A DNA stretch of 31,743 nucleotides, from contig JAEZCV010000190.1 of the NCBI GenBank assembly GCA_023429985.1, forward strand, positions 1 to 31,743, written 5' to 3'. The notes beneath the pieces were generated by a model. That model searched no databases, had not been told where the DNA came from, and saw only the letters and a program-made list of their open reading frames with translations. This DNA is from Bacteroidota bacterium (GTDB lineage: Bacteria; Bacteroidota; Bacteroidia; Chitinophagales; Chitinophagaceae). Made by a program: the position numbers and the translations under genes. Shown piece after piece: positions 24,954-31,743 of the stretch (positions within the stretch are counted from its first letter, which is position 1; every line of letters begins with the position of its first letter).

Positions 24954-25973
24954 CTAGTCAGCGGTGGTACCGGACAAATGATTTTTCGGAGGCTGGACAG
25001 AATAACGCAAGACCAGGTCTTTATTAAACAGGAGGTTCACCCAGGATTTTCCCTCCGGAAGAACATAACGATAAACCAGTTTATTATTATCCGAAATAAT
25101 TGGTTCAATGAAATCCGAATGTATGTTATTCAAAAAAATTGCTTCATCAAAAAAAGGATCAGGAGAAACGGACCGATTTTTATTCTTTATATCGAGGTTA
25201 AGTACAAACTCCAGCGTATCTCCCGGAAGGGCTTCAATTATTCCACCTGCAGGATAAAAACCTGAAAAATTGTATTTGATGAATGATTTAAACTTAAAAG
25301 GAGAATTTTTATAATTTTTTGGCACCGGAACTTCATTCAGGAGTGTCCAGTAAAGATCTTCCGGATAATGATCTTCAATAAAATGCTGAGGATTAGCAAG
25401 GAAATATTTTTCCTCAATCCTCTGCACATATTCATCAAAATAATTTAGATAGCCTGCTCCCCAGGTAGCATCAAGCAAATACCTCTGGCTGTCGATTTTC
25501 ACTGCATTCCATGAATGATTGGTCATAAACTTATTCCTGTCATTAAAACCGGAACGCGCAAAACCAAGAATGATCTTTGATTCGATGCCGCTGTATTCGC
25601 ACAGTACCTGGAAAAGTTTTGAATAGCCATCACAGATTGCTATCCTTCGCTTAATAACCTGCCTGGCTGTCATTTCATTTGCAGATGCCCATATTGAAGT
25701 ATCAGGATCATTTTCCCAAACCGGAAAATGATTGATATTCTTTCTCTTGGAAACAATACCTGTGTTATAACGAATGTTTTGCACTATCCAGCTGAAGATT
25801 GCCCTCACCTTTTCTCTTTCGGAAGAATAGTTTTCAGTTAGTAAAACAGAAAGCGTGCGGGGATCAGAATCATAAAGGTTTCTTATATCATTATCAATGG
25901 AAAAGAAACTTTTCTGCGCATTAACTGTCATGCAGGAGATCAACAGGAAAATGGGAAAGAAATTTCTTTTCAT
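24954..25973 (-). CDS. Exported transglutaminase-like (cysteine protease fold) protein
   Basis: This 339-aa protein has a signal peptide (MKRNFFPIFLLISCMTVNAQ). The transglutaminase-like domain shows the full triad, with Cys114 in AICDGYSKLF, His153 in TNHSWNAVKI and Asp168 in YLLDATWG. REKVRAIFSWIVQNIRYN (54-70) is the usual helix preceding the domain. The remaining 150 residues are beta-rich and unrecognised. Such KBD/YebA-like proteins may be peptidases or cross-linking enzymes in the envelope. The substrate is unknown. ATG at 25973 starts the signal peptide, so a 25-residue upstream extension was rejected. It is 40 bases upstream of glnS on the same strand. Confidence 0.85.
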   Translation of the reverse strand: MKRNFFPIFLLISCMTVNAQKSFFSIDNDIRNLYDSDPRTLSVLLTENYSSEREKVRAIFSWIVQNIRYNTGIVSKRKNINHFPVWENDPDTSIWASANEMTARQVIKRRIAICDGYSKLFQVLCEYSGIESKIILGFARSGFNDRNKFMTNHSWNAVKIDSQRYLLDATWGAGYLNYFDEYVQRIEEKYFLANPQHFIEDHYPEDLYWTLLNEVPVPKNYKNSPFKFKSFIKYNFSGFYPAGGIIEALPGDTLEFVLNLDIKNKNRSVSPDPFFDEAIFLNNIHSDFIEPIISDNNKLVYRYVLPEGKSWVNLLFNKDLVLRYSVQPPKNHLSGTTAD

Positions 25974-26069
25974 GTCAACTGCAATTTCCAATTTATATTG
26001 AAAAATAAATGCAAAGATTGGGTATGTGAAGCTCGGATTAGCTGGCAAATTTCCTGATATTTGAATTTC

Positions 26070-26744
26070 ATGGCTACAGCAGAAAAAAACATAAAGAAAA
26101 CATCCCTGAAAATAATTACGGCCTCAGTCTTATTCCTGGTTTGCCTTTTTGTTTTTTCTCTACTTATGATGGTGGTGGTAATGAATGAAACTGATCGTTT
26201 TGACCAGGCCGTTTTTTCTTACCTGGAACAACATATGAGTCCTGCCCTGGCCAACACCATGCAAGCCATAACTTTTTTTGGCGACACAATGTTTTTATTA
26301 CCCGCTTATTGCCTGATGGCCGGATTTCTAATACTAAAGAAAAAACATCGCTGGGCCACAGATATAACTATTGTTGCATTATCCGGTGAGCTGATGAAGC
26401 ATTTTTTAAAAACCAGTTTTGCAAGGGCTCGCCCCGACCAGCCGGTTTTTGATACTTTGCAGAGCTTTAGTTTTCCCAGCGGACACGCTTTGAGTTCATT
26501 CATTCTTGCAGCCTCCATAATTTATTTATTGTGGAAAGGCAACATCCAGGATAAATGGAGATGGACATTTACGATCCTGCTGCTTTTATATTCATTCCTT
26601 GTAGGATTCAGCCGGGTTTTTTTAAGATACCATTACGCCAGCGATGTAATTGCAGGATTTGCATTTGGATACATTTGGGTAATGATTTGCCTTTTGTTGC
26701 TTGGCCGTTTTCATAATTCAGGAAATTCCCGGATAACCGAATAA
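26070..26744 (+). CDS. PAP2-family membrane phosphatase
   Basis: This 224-aa protein has about six membrane segments. It shows the three phosphatase motifs KTSFARARP (114-122), PSGH (136-139) and SRVFLRYHYASD (181-192, catalytic His188). Bacterial members dephosphorylate undecaprenyl pyrophosphate, phosphatidylglycerol phosphate or other lipid phosphates at the outer face of the inner membrane. Which of these applies cannot be read from the sequence. ATG at 26070 (MATAEKN) was preferred over a TTG three codons upstream. It is divergent from the transglutaminase-like gene. Confidence 0.92.
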   Translation: MATAEKNIKKTSLKIITASVLFLVCLFVFSLLMMVVVMNETDRFDQAVFSYLEQHMSPALANTMQAITFFGDTMFLLPAYCLMAGFLILKKKHRWATDITIVALSGELMKHFLKTSFARARPDQPVFDTLQSFSFPSGHALSSFILAASIIYLLWKGNIQDKWRWTFTILLLLYSFLVGFSRVFLRYHYASDVIAGFAFGYIWVMICLLLLGRFHNSGNSRITE

Positions 26745-26872
26745 GTAATATTTATTTTATATAAGGCGTTTTTTATCTACTTAAGTCACAACACCCATAT
26801 ACTTTAGCAAAATTTTGCCGAAGAAATGTCCTGTTTTACCGAAGGCAAGGCGCTGTCCCACCGCCAATAAAG

Positions 26873-26880
26873 TAAATTTG
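26873..26880 (+). promoter_or_regulatory. -7 box (TAAATTTG) upstream of the 57-aa ORF
   Basis: This is an exact TAnnTTTG match, 31 bases before the ATG at 26912. Confidence 0.45.
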
Positions 26881-26911
26881 GCTACTATTAATCGAGTTAA
26901 ATTCCCGGACG

Positions 26912-27085
26912 ATGAAAAAATATTTTGCTGAAAAACATGCCCTCACTGTAATGGTTTGTTTGTTTTGTCTTGTTATGACCATAGTTGCTGCAACAAGACA
27001 ATCCATATGGGAAGCCATTGCTTTTGCACTGGCCTTTAGTTTTTCTGAAGAAAACCTTTGCCACAGGGTTAAAGAAAATAAATAA
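26912..27085 (+). CDS. Small membrane-associated protein, 57 aa
   Basis: The short ORF reads MKKYFAEKHALTVMVCLFCL and continues to LCHRVKENK. A hydrophobic stretch at about residues 11-27 could be a membrane helix, and a second moderately hydrophobic helix (IWEAIAFALAFSF) follows. It has a good -7 box upstream and ends 20 bases before a perfect terminator hairpin. I recognise no family. It may be a small membrane protein in its own right or a leader ORF for the amine oxidase gene that follows. Confidence 0.55.
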   Translation: MKKYFAEKHALTVMVCLFCLVMTIVAATRQSIWEAIAFALAFSFSEENLCHRVKENK

Positions 27086-27105
27086 TTTTCCCTTCCACCT
27101 TTATC

Positions 27106-27131
27106 AGGCATGCTGCGCGGCATGCCTTTTT
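27106..27131 (+). terminator. Terminator/attenuator hairpin between the 57-aa ORF and the amine oxidase gene
   Basis: AGGCATGC-TGCGCG-GCATGCCT is a perfect 8-bp stem running into a T tract. It ends only about 15 bases before the amine oxidase ATG, so that gene either is read through it or has a promoter upstream of it. Confidence 0.8.
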
Positions 27132-27145
27132 TTGTATCTGCAATT

Positions 27146-28417
27146 ATGGAACCGGAATTTGATGTATTAATAGTGGGAGCCGGCGCATCAGGATTAATGG
27201 CAGCCCTTGAATTTGCCCTCGCAGGTAGAAAGGTCGGAATAATTGAAGCATCTGCCCGGGTTGGAGGAAGGATCAATAATTTTATTAAGAAAGATGGAAT
27301 GGTGATTGAAGGGGGCGCAGAATTCATTCATGGCAACCTCCCTATAACAATGGATTTATTGAAGAAGGCCGGAATTGAAACCTATAAGCTGGATGGTGAA
27401 ATGTGGCAACAAAGGCAGTCAAACCTTAAGCCTGTCGAAGATTTTATGGTGGACCAGGACCTGCTCATGAAAAAATTAAAAGAAGTAAAAGAGGATATCA
27501 GTATTGCTGACTTTATGAAGCAGTTTCTTGCCGGTGAAAAATATAAAGAGCTCCGGTTCAACCTGCAGAAATATGTGGAAGGATATGATGCTGCCAACCT
27601 GGAAAAGGCAAGCACACTGGCATTAAAAAAAGAAATGGAATCGGGTGAAGATGAAGAATACAAGATCCATGGTGGTTATGGTAAACTCATTGAATTTTTG
27701 AACAACGAATGCGTTGAAAAAGGATGTACATTTTATTTAGGAGAACCTGTGATTTCAGTTGACTATTCAAACGAAAAAATATCCATTCAAACAAAGACCA
27801 GGCGATTTTTAGCTGATAAAATGCTGGTAACAGTTTCTGCAGGGGTTTTAAAATCAGGAATGATTCAATTCAAACCTGCTATTTCCGATAAAATAAATGC
27901 TGTTTCAGGTTTAGGATTTGGAGGCGTAATTAAAATGATATTTCATTTTAAAACTCCTTTTTGGAAGCTGGTGACATCAAAAGATCTTTCTGACTTGATG
28001 TTTTTATTTTCAGATAAAGCAGTTCCCACTTGGTGGACAGATCATAATTCAAAACAGCCAAAATTAACCGGCTGGATAGGAGGACCAAATGCAGAAAAAC
28101 TCAAAAATCACAACAACCAGGAATTAACAGACCTTGCTTTTAAATCGCTTTCGGAATCACTCCAAATACCTGTTTCTTTGATTGAAGAGGAAATGATTGA
28201 CGCAAATATTTTTAACTGGCTGGAAGATGTCCATTTCAGGGGTGCCTATTCATACGAGGTGATCAAAGGAGAATCCTTAAAGGAAATTTTACGTAAGCCC
28301 GTTCAAAACCGGGTATACTTTGCCGGTGAAGCCCTATACAGCGGACCTTACAATGGAACCGTAGAAGCAGCATTATCCAGCGGCAGGGAAACAGCCCAAA
28401 GGATTATTGCCGGATAA
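27146..28417 (+). CDS. Flavin-containing amine oxidase family protein
   Basis: This 423-aa FAD enzyme has the dinucleotide-binding motif DVLIVGAGASGL (6-17), a Glu at the end of beta-2 (GIIEAS) and the family signature RVGGRIN just after. VIEGGAEFIHG and the C-terminal FAGEALYSGPYNGTVEAALSSG provide further FAD contacts. Family members oxidise primary or poly-amines or amino acids, releasing H2O2. The substrate is unknown. There is no signal peptide, so it is cytoplasmic. ATG at 27146 begins directly before the FAD motif, and a longer in-frame start would place coding sequence within the terminator hairpin. Confidence 0.9.
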   Translation: MEPEFDVLIVGAGASGLMAALEFALAGRKVGIIEASARVGGRINNFIKKDGMVIEGGAEFIHGNLPITMDLLKKAGIETYKLDGEMWQQRQSNLKPVEDFMVDQDLLMKKLKEVKEDISIADFMKQFLAGEKYKELRFNLQKYVEGYDAANLEKASTLALKKEMESGEDEEYKIHGGYGKLIEFLNNECVEKGCTFYLGEPVISVDYSNEKISIQTKTRRFLADKMLVTVSAGVLKSGMIQFKPAISDKINAVSGLGFGGVIKMIFHFKTPFWKLVTSKDLSDLMFLFSDKAVPTWWTDHNSKQPKLTGWIGGPNAEKLKNHNNQELTDLAFKSLSESLQIPVSLIEEEMIDANIFNWLEDVHFRGAYSYEVIKGESLKEILRKPVQNRVYFAGEALYSGPYNGTVEAALSSGRETAQRIIAG

Positions 28418-28421
28418 AAAA

Positions 28422-28447
28422 TGATCTCCTGAGGATCAGTCTTTTTT
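28422..28447 (+). terminator. Probable terminator of the amine oxidase gene
   Basis: TGATC(T)CC-TGA-GGATCA forms a short stem with one bulge, followed within four bases by six T. It overlaps the 3' end of the small minus-strand gene. Confidence 0.55.
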
Positions 28448-28618
28448 GTTTTTCAAATGGTCTTTTTTCGTTTCCTTCTCATTATGGGTAATATCATTGC
28501 CCTTGGTATCCTGCTCCTCATTTTTCCTGCTGTCGAGGTTATCACGCACATCAGGCTTTGGTTTATGACCAGCCATTTGCTTATTCTGCATATTATCCAG
28601 GCTTCTGCTGTGTTTCAT
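28436..28618 (-). CDS. Small hydrophilic protein, 60 aa, unknown function
   Basis: The 60-aa product is extremely charged and polar, with no hydrophobic core. It has the block KPKPDVRDNLDSRKNEEQDT and a Lys-rich tail, and is probably intrinsically disordered. The conserved-looking block resembles small proteins annotated in Chitinophagaceae, which supports a real gene, but I cannot attach a function. It resembles hydrophilin-type stress proteins in composition only. It is convergent with the amine oxidase gene and divergent from accD. Confidence 0.62.
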   Translation of the reverse strand: MKHSRSLDNMQNKQMAGHKPKPDVRDNLDSRKNEEQDTKGNDITHNEKETKKDHLKNKKD

Positions 28619-28746
28619 AATTAAACGTTTATAGATTTAGTGATAAAATCGTACCAATACGAGCAGAATTCTATGAAAATGCATGAAAAATCTCTGCCTA
28701 AACCAGCCAATAAGCACCACATTTATCAACTCTAACCGCTCAACCT

Positions 28747-28754
28747 TATATTTG
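28747..28754 (+). promoter_or_regulatory. -7 box (TATATTTG) of accD
   Basis: This is an exact TAnnTTTG match, 21 bases before the GTG start at 28776. Confidence 0.5.
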
Positions 28755-28775
28755 TGCTGTATCAAAGAATAAGCA

Positions 28776-29687
28776 GTGCAACAATTTGAAGATTTTGATG
28801 CCAATCTTGCTGGCGAGGACGATAAGCAGAACGAATCCAGAAGCAGCTGGTTCAAAAGGTTGAAAAAAGGAATTACTACGCCATCTTCCGAAAGAAAGGA
28901 AACGCCGGAAGGCCTTTGGACCAAATGTCCGGAGTGCAACTATATTTCCACCGTGCAGGACCTCAGGGAAGTGCTTTTTGTTTGTCCTAAATGCAGCTAC
29001 CACCATCGCATTGGCAGCCATGATTATTACGACATTCTTTTCGACAATAAAGAATATACCGAGCTGTTTGAAAATATAATTTCCAAAGATTTCCTTGGCT
29101 TTACCGATCTGAAACCTTACGACAAAAGACTGGAGGAAACCTGGTCCAAATCGGATCTGAAAGATTCTATGCGCGTGGCAACGGGCACCATAAATGGAAA
29201 TCCAATAGTTATAGCCTGTATGGATTTTGAATTTATCGGCGGTTCCCTGGGAAGTGTTATGGGTGAGAAATTCTCAAGAGCTGTGGATTACTGTATAGAA
29301 CACAGGATACCTTATATGGTCATCAGCAAAAGTGGGGGTGCCCGTATGATGGAAAGCGCATTTTCGCTGATGCAGCTGGCTAAAACCAGTGGCAAACTTT
29401 CACAGCTATCCGATGCCCGTCTTCCCTACATTTCTTTATTGACAGATCCTACTTTTGGAGGTATATCGGCTTCGTTTGGAATGCTGGGCGATTTAAATAT
29501 TGCCGAACCGGGCGCACTAATTGGATTTGCCGGGCCAAGAGTAATTAAGGAAACCATTAAAAAAGATCTTCCTCCAGGCTTCCAGCGCAGTGAGTTTATA
29601 CTGGATCATGGCTTCCTTGATTTTATTGTTAACCGGAATGACCTGAAAACAAAGCTGACAACACTGCTCACGCTTTTCAGGAATTAA
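28776..29687 (+). CDS. accD: Acetyl-CoA carboxylase carboxyltransferase subunit beta
   Basis: This 303-aa protein is the beta half of the carboxyltransferase that makes malonyl-CoA for fatty acid synthesis, acting with AccA. The four-Cys zinc ribbon is present (CPEC at 51-54, CPKC at 70-73), followed by the crotonase-like fold with VASGTI-type RVATGTINGNP, GGSLGSVMGEK, SKSGGARMMES and LTDPTFGGISASFG. The GTG at 28776 gives a 20-residue acidic extension before SSWFKRLKKGI, where most homologues begin. No ATG offers an alternative. smpB follows 78 bases later with its own promoter. Confidence 0.95.
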   Translation: MQQFEDFDANLAGEDDKQNESRSSWFKRLKKGITTPSSERKETPEGLWTKCPECNYISTVQDLREVLFVCPKCSYHHRIGSHDYYDILFDNKEYTELFENIISKDFLGFTDLKPYDKRLEETWSKSDLKDSMRVATGTINGNPIVIACMDFEFIGGSLGSVMGEKFSRAVDYCIEHRIPYMVISKSGGARMMESAFSLMQLAKTSGKLSQLSDARLPYISLLTDPTFGGISASFGMLGDLNIAEPGALIGFAGPRVIKETIKKDLPPGFQRSEFILDHGFLDFIVNRNDLKTKLTTLLTLFRN

Positions 29688-29732
29688 TTGTTAAGAGGTC
29701 GTTCATTCATAAATTCCTATTCCCTGCCTCCC

Positions 29733-29740
29733 TAAATTTG
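29733..29740 (+). promoter_or_regulatory. -7 box (TAAATTTG) of smpB
   Basis: This is an exact TAnnTTTG match, 25 bases before the ATG. A perfect palindrome GTGCAG-C-CTGCAC starts at its last base (29740-29752), where the transcript would begin. Confidence 0.5.
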
Positions 29741-29765
29741 TGCAGCCTGCACGAATCAATTCATT

Positions 29766-30203
29766 ATGACAGAAATTAAAAACAGGTCGGCATATTACGA
29801 ATATTTTATTGATGATACTTTCACCGCCGGAATGGCTTTATTAGGTACGGAAGTAAAATCCTTGCGTGCAGGAAAATCAAACTTCAACGACAGCTATTGC
29901 ATTATACAGAAAGGGGAGCTTTTTATCAGGTCATTGCACATAGCAGAATATTCTCATGGAACGGTAAATAACCACGACCCTATTCGGGAACGAAAATTGC
30001 TATTGAACAAAAGAGAAATTAAAAAACTCGAATCCCGAATCCGTGAAAAAGGATATACCATCATTCCCTTACGTATCTTCTTTAATGAAAAGAACATTGC
30101 CAAGATAGAAATAGGGCTTGCCCGCGGTAAGAAACTGCACGACAAGCGCGATTCCATTAAGCAAAAAGATACCGAAAGGGAAATGAAAAGATATTTAAAA
30201 TAA
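29766..30203 (+). CDS. smpB: SsrA-binding protein SmpB
   Basis: This 145-aa protein is of normal length. It binds tmRNA and delivers it to stalled ribosomes in trans-translation. Typical blocks are YYEYFIDDTFTAGMALLGTEVKSLR, NFNDSYC, HDPIRERKLLLNKREI, and the C-terminal GKKLHDKRDSIKQKDTEREMKR, whose basic tail mimics an mRNA in the A-site. Start is ATG 29766 with a promoter box 25 bases upstream. The gene for tmRNA itself was not seen in this window. The next gene starts 15 bases later. Confidence 0.96.
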   Translation: MTEIKNRSAYYEYFIDDTFTAGMALLGTEVKSLRAGKSNFNDSYCIIQKGELFIRSLHIAEYSHGTVNNHDPIRERKLLLNKREIKKLESRIREKGYTIIPLRIFFNEKNIAKIEIGLARGKKLHDKRDSIKQKDTEREMKRYLK

Positions 30204-30218
30204 AAGCCACCATCCTTC

Positions 30219-31136
30219 ATGAAGAAATTTCTTTTAGTTTTCCTTACCAGCATTTCTCTGTGCACAAATGCTCAAAATGTTATTGGATACTGGTATGGTA
30301 CCGCCAATGCCGAATTTGGAACAGAAAACAATTATTTAGTTGAACTGATCCTGAAACAAAATCACACTACTGTTCAGGGGATTTTAAATTGCTATTTCAA
30401 AAACACATTCCGCAGTTATAAGATCAATGGCTCTTACAATTCAATGACCAGGGAGCTTTCATTATTCAATCTTGCCATACCTTATGCAGGATCGGGCAAC
30501 AACCTGGATATCGATTGTAAAATGGATTTTAAAGCCCGCCACCTGGTTTCGCAAATGGGCTCGAGCTTAACCGGTAAATTTTCAGGAAGAGAAGGTTATA
30601 AATATACATGCCCTGAAATTTTCTTCACTCTCAATCTTAATAAGGATGCAGGCAACCAGGATTCCGTTTTGCTTGCGCTTCAAAATTTTAAAGAAACTTA
30701 CCAGGTATGGTCACCCACTGCAACAGATACTTTGGTGGCTGCAACCGTTCAGCAAAGAACGATTCAGAATTTCGTGGTGAACAATGATTTCAAAAAAAGG
30801 CTCATTGAAATTCAACAGGAGATTGAAGTGAGTTCCGATTCCATTTCCATTGATTTTTATGATAACGGTGATGTAGATGGCGATTCTGTATCCGTATTCT
30901 TTAATGATAAACTACTAGGTGCAAATTTAAGATTAAGCACTGCTGCAGTTCACATGGACCTGAAACTGGATACCACTTTGGAAGTAAATACCATTGCCAT
31001 GTTTGCCAATAACCTTGGAACCATTCCACCCAATACTGCATTGATGCTGGTATACGATGGCAAAAAAAGGTATGAAGTGAGGATCAGCAGCGACCTTTTA
31101 AAATCAGGAGCCATAAGGATCAGAAGAAAAAAATAA
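30219..31136 (+). CDS. Exported protein of unknown function
   Basis: This 305-aa protein has a signal peptide (MKKFLLVFLTSISLCTNAQ). The N-terminal half (20-140) is a beta-rich domain starting VIGYWYGTANAEFG, reminiscent of small Bacteroidota beta-barrel or lipocalin-like domains that test as 'G-x-W-x-G' folds. The C-terminal third (about 205-303) reads SISIDFYDNGDVDGDSVSVFF and ends in DLLKSGAIRIRRKK. A segment with the same D-x-G-x-x-D-G-D-x-V-x-v look recurs in secreted Bacteroidota proteins. No catalytic motif was found. It is close behind smpB and probably co-transcribed, without an obvious functional link. Confidence 0.75.
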   Translation: MKKFLLVFLTSISLCTNAQNVIGYWYGTANAEFGTENNYLVELILKQNHTTVQGILNCYFKNTFRSYKINGSYNSMTRELSLFNLAIPYAGSGNNLDIDCKMDFKARHLVSQMGSSLTGKFSGREGYKYTCPEIFFTLNLNKDAGNQDSVLLALQNFKETYQVWSPTATDTLVAATVQQRTIQNFVVNNDFKKRLIEIQQEIEVSSDSISIDFYDNGDVDGDSVSVFFNDKLLGANLRLSTAAVHMDLKLDTTLEVNTIAMFANNLGTIPPNTALMLVYDGKKRYEVRISSDLLKSGAIRIRRKK

Positions 31137-31158
31137 TGCGCAGGCCAGCCCGCGCATT
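31128..31158 (-). terminator. Terminator of the topoisomerase gene, overlapping the convergent gene end
   Basis: AATGCGC (31135-31141) pairs with GCGCATT (31152-31158), with an inner GGC-CA-GCC. On the minus strand it is followed by TATTTTTTTC. On the plus strand the T tract is poor, so it mainly serves the minus gene. Confidence 0.7.
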
Positions 31159-31161
31159 CAT

Positions 31162-31743
31162 TTAAAACAATTCGGGTTGCCGGGCAGCGTTTTGCACCTC
31201 CCACTCCATCATAATGTTCTTATTGTAATCAACCAGTTTGGCGCCTACTGCTTTCCAACCCATCACGTCAACCATTTTAGCGATCTTGAATTTAGCTTTA
31301 CGAACCTGAGCTCCTTTCCCTGAATGAACAACCAGTATGGGCTCATCCTCGGTGGATACAGCTTCGAGTATATTTTCTTTTCCTTCTTTAATAAATAAAA
31401 ACCGGGTGCGCAAAGTTGTGGTTTCAATACGGAACCGCTTAACATTATACTGAAGCTTATCCTTATCAAGATAAACAGCAGAAATGATTCTTTCGGGGTC
31501 AAACTTTTCGATCTGCATTACTTCTTCAGGATTGAATCTTTGCGTGAGCTCCTGGTCGGTGAGTTCGTAAGTGCCGTCGGTATACATTACCAGGATCTTA
31601 TCATCAGGGTCAAAATCGCCCAGTTCCATTCCCTTACCGTCGTGATTCAATCTTCCAAACTTATCATCGAACCAAAGCTTGATGCTTCCCAAAGTTGCAA
31701 CCCCGGCCTCCTTAAATTTTACAGCCCGAACAGGATATTTGGT
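31162..31743 (-). CDS. parC: DNA topoisomerase IV / gyrase subunit A, C-terminal part (runs off the right edge)
   Basis: The frame is open across the window end, giving 193 C-terminal residues that begin TKYPVRAVKFKEAGVATLG. It matches the C-terminal beta-pinwheel region of the divergent Bacteroidota GyrA/ParC-like protein, with GSIKLWFDDKFGRLNHDGKG, ILVMYTDGTYELTDQEL, ILVVHSGKGAQVRKAKF and the final MGWKAVGAKLVDY. The catalytic Tyr and breakage-reunion domain lie outside the window. The enzyme decatenates or supercoils DNA with its B subunit. Assignment to topoisomerase IV rather than gyrase is by recollection of this C-terminal type and is less certain than the family. Confidence 0.78.
   Translation of the reverse strand, partial: TKYPVRAVKFKEAGVATLGSIKLWFDDKFGRLNHDGKGMELGDFDPDDKILVMYTDGTYELTDQELTQRFNPEEVMQIEKFDPERIISAVYLDKDKLQYNVKRFRIETTTLRTRFLFIKEGKENILEAVSTEDEPILVVHSGKGAQVRKAKFKIAKMVDVMGWKAVGAKLVDYNKNIMMEWEVQNAARQPELF

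Noticed and set aside
24978..25265. Plus-strand 95-aa frame within the transglutaminase-like gene
   Set aside because: It is the shadow of a gene with a complete catalytic triad.

Overview
The window reads as a chromosomal segment of a Bacteroidota bacterium, most likely Chitinophagaceae or a near relative. The evidence is the gene content: a Bacteroidota-type topoisomerase IV/gyrase A C-terminus, GlnRS, Tex, MutS2, AccD and SmpB. Exported proteins often end their signal peptides in AQ or carry short lipoboxes. Shine-Dalgarno sequences are weak or absent, and several genes have a TAnnTTTG -7 promoter box just upstream. No rRNA, tRNA or CRISPR array was recognised.

The left third (1 to about 11,060) is an accessory, mobile-element-rich region with much gene decay. 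It opens with tandem 24-bp repeats that look like the terminus of an IS21-family insertion sequence. Directly behind them is the C-terminal half of a Z1-domain helicase-like protein, followed by a PD-(D/E)XK protein (DUF4420 type) and an AIPR-family protein. This gene set is known from restriction-like defence loci that also encode MORC/MutL-type ATPases and methylases. Here the Z1 gene lacks its 5' half and the AIPR gene is broken in an A8 tract. Next comes an AbiE-like antitoxin/nucleotidyltransferase pair behind a tandem 44/45-bp repeat. An excisionase-like HTH gene with an amber stop follows, then about 0.8 kb of C-rich (on +) non-coding DNA, an unrecognised 199-aa protein, a higBA module whose toxin gene is frameshifted, and an L,D-transpeptidase pseudogene with two in-frame stops.

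The right two thirds (about 11,220 to the end) is ordinary, densely packed chromosome with intact genes. In order it holds a TylF-like O-methyltransferase, an atypical SDR, an exported rhodanese (-), MutS2 lacking an Smr domain (-), a DUF2243 membrane protein, a lipoprotein MsrA, and a YCF48-like exported repeat protein. These are followed by Tex (-), a large zinc metalloprotease lipoprotein, GlnRS (-), an exported transglutaminase-like protein (-), a PAP2 phosphatase, a 57-aa small protein, and a flavin amine oxidase. The last group is a small hydrophilic protein (-), AccD, SmpB, an exported unknown, and the C-terminus of a type IIA topoisomerase A subunit (-) running off the right edge. Most are single genes or short pairs, and several convergent pairs share hairpin terminators.

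The strongest leads are the 0.8-kb C-rich non-coding block at 7507-8331, the tandem operator-like repeat at 5141-5229, the split AIPR gene, the higA antitoxin left without an intact toxin inside a 26-bp direct-repeat pair, and the hairpin squeezed between a 57-aa ORF and the amine oxidase gene.
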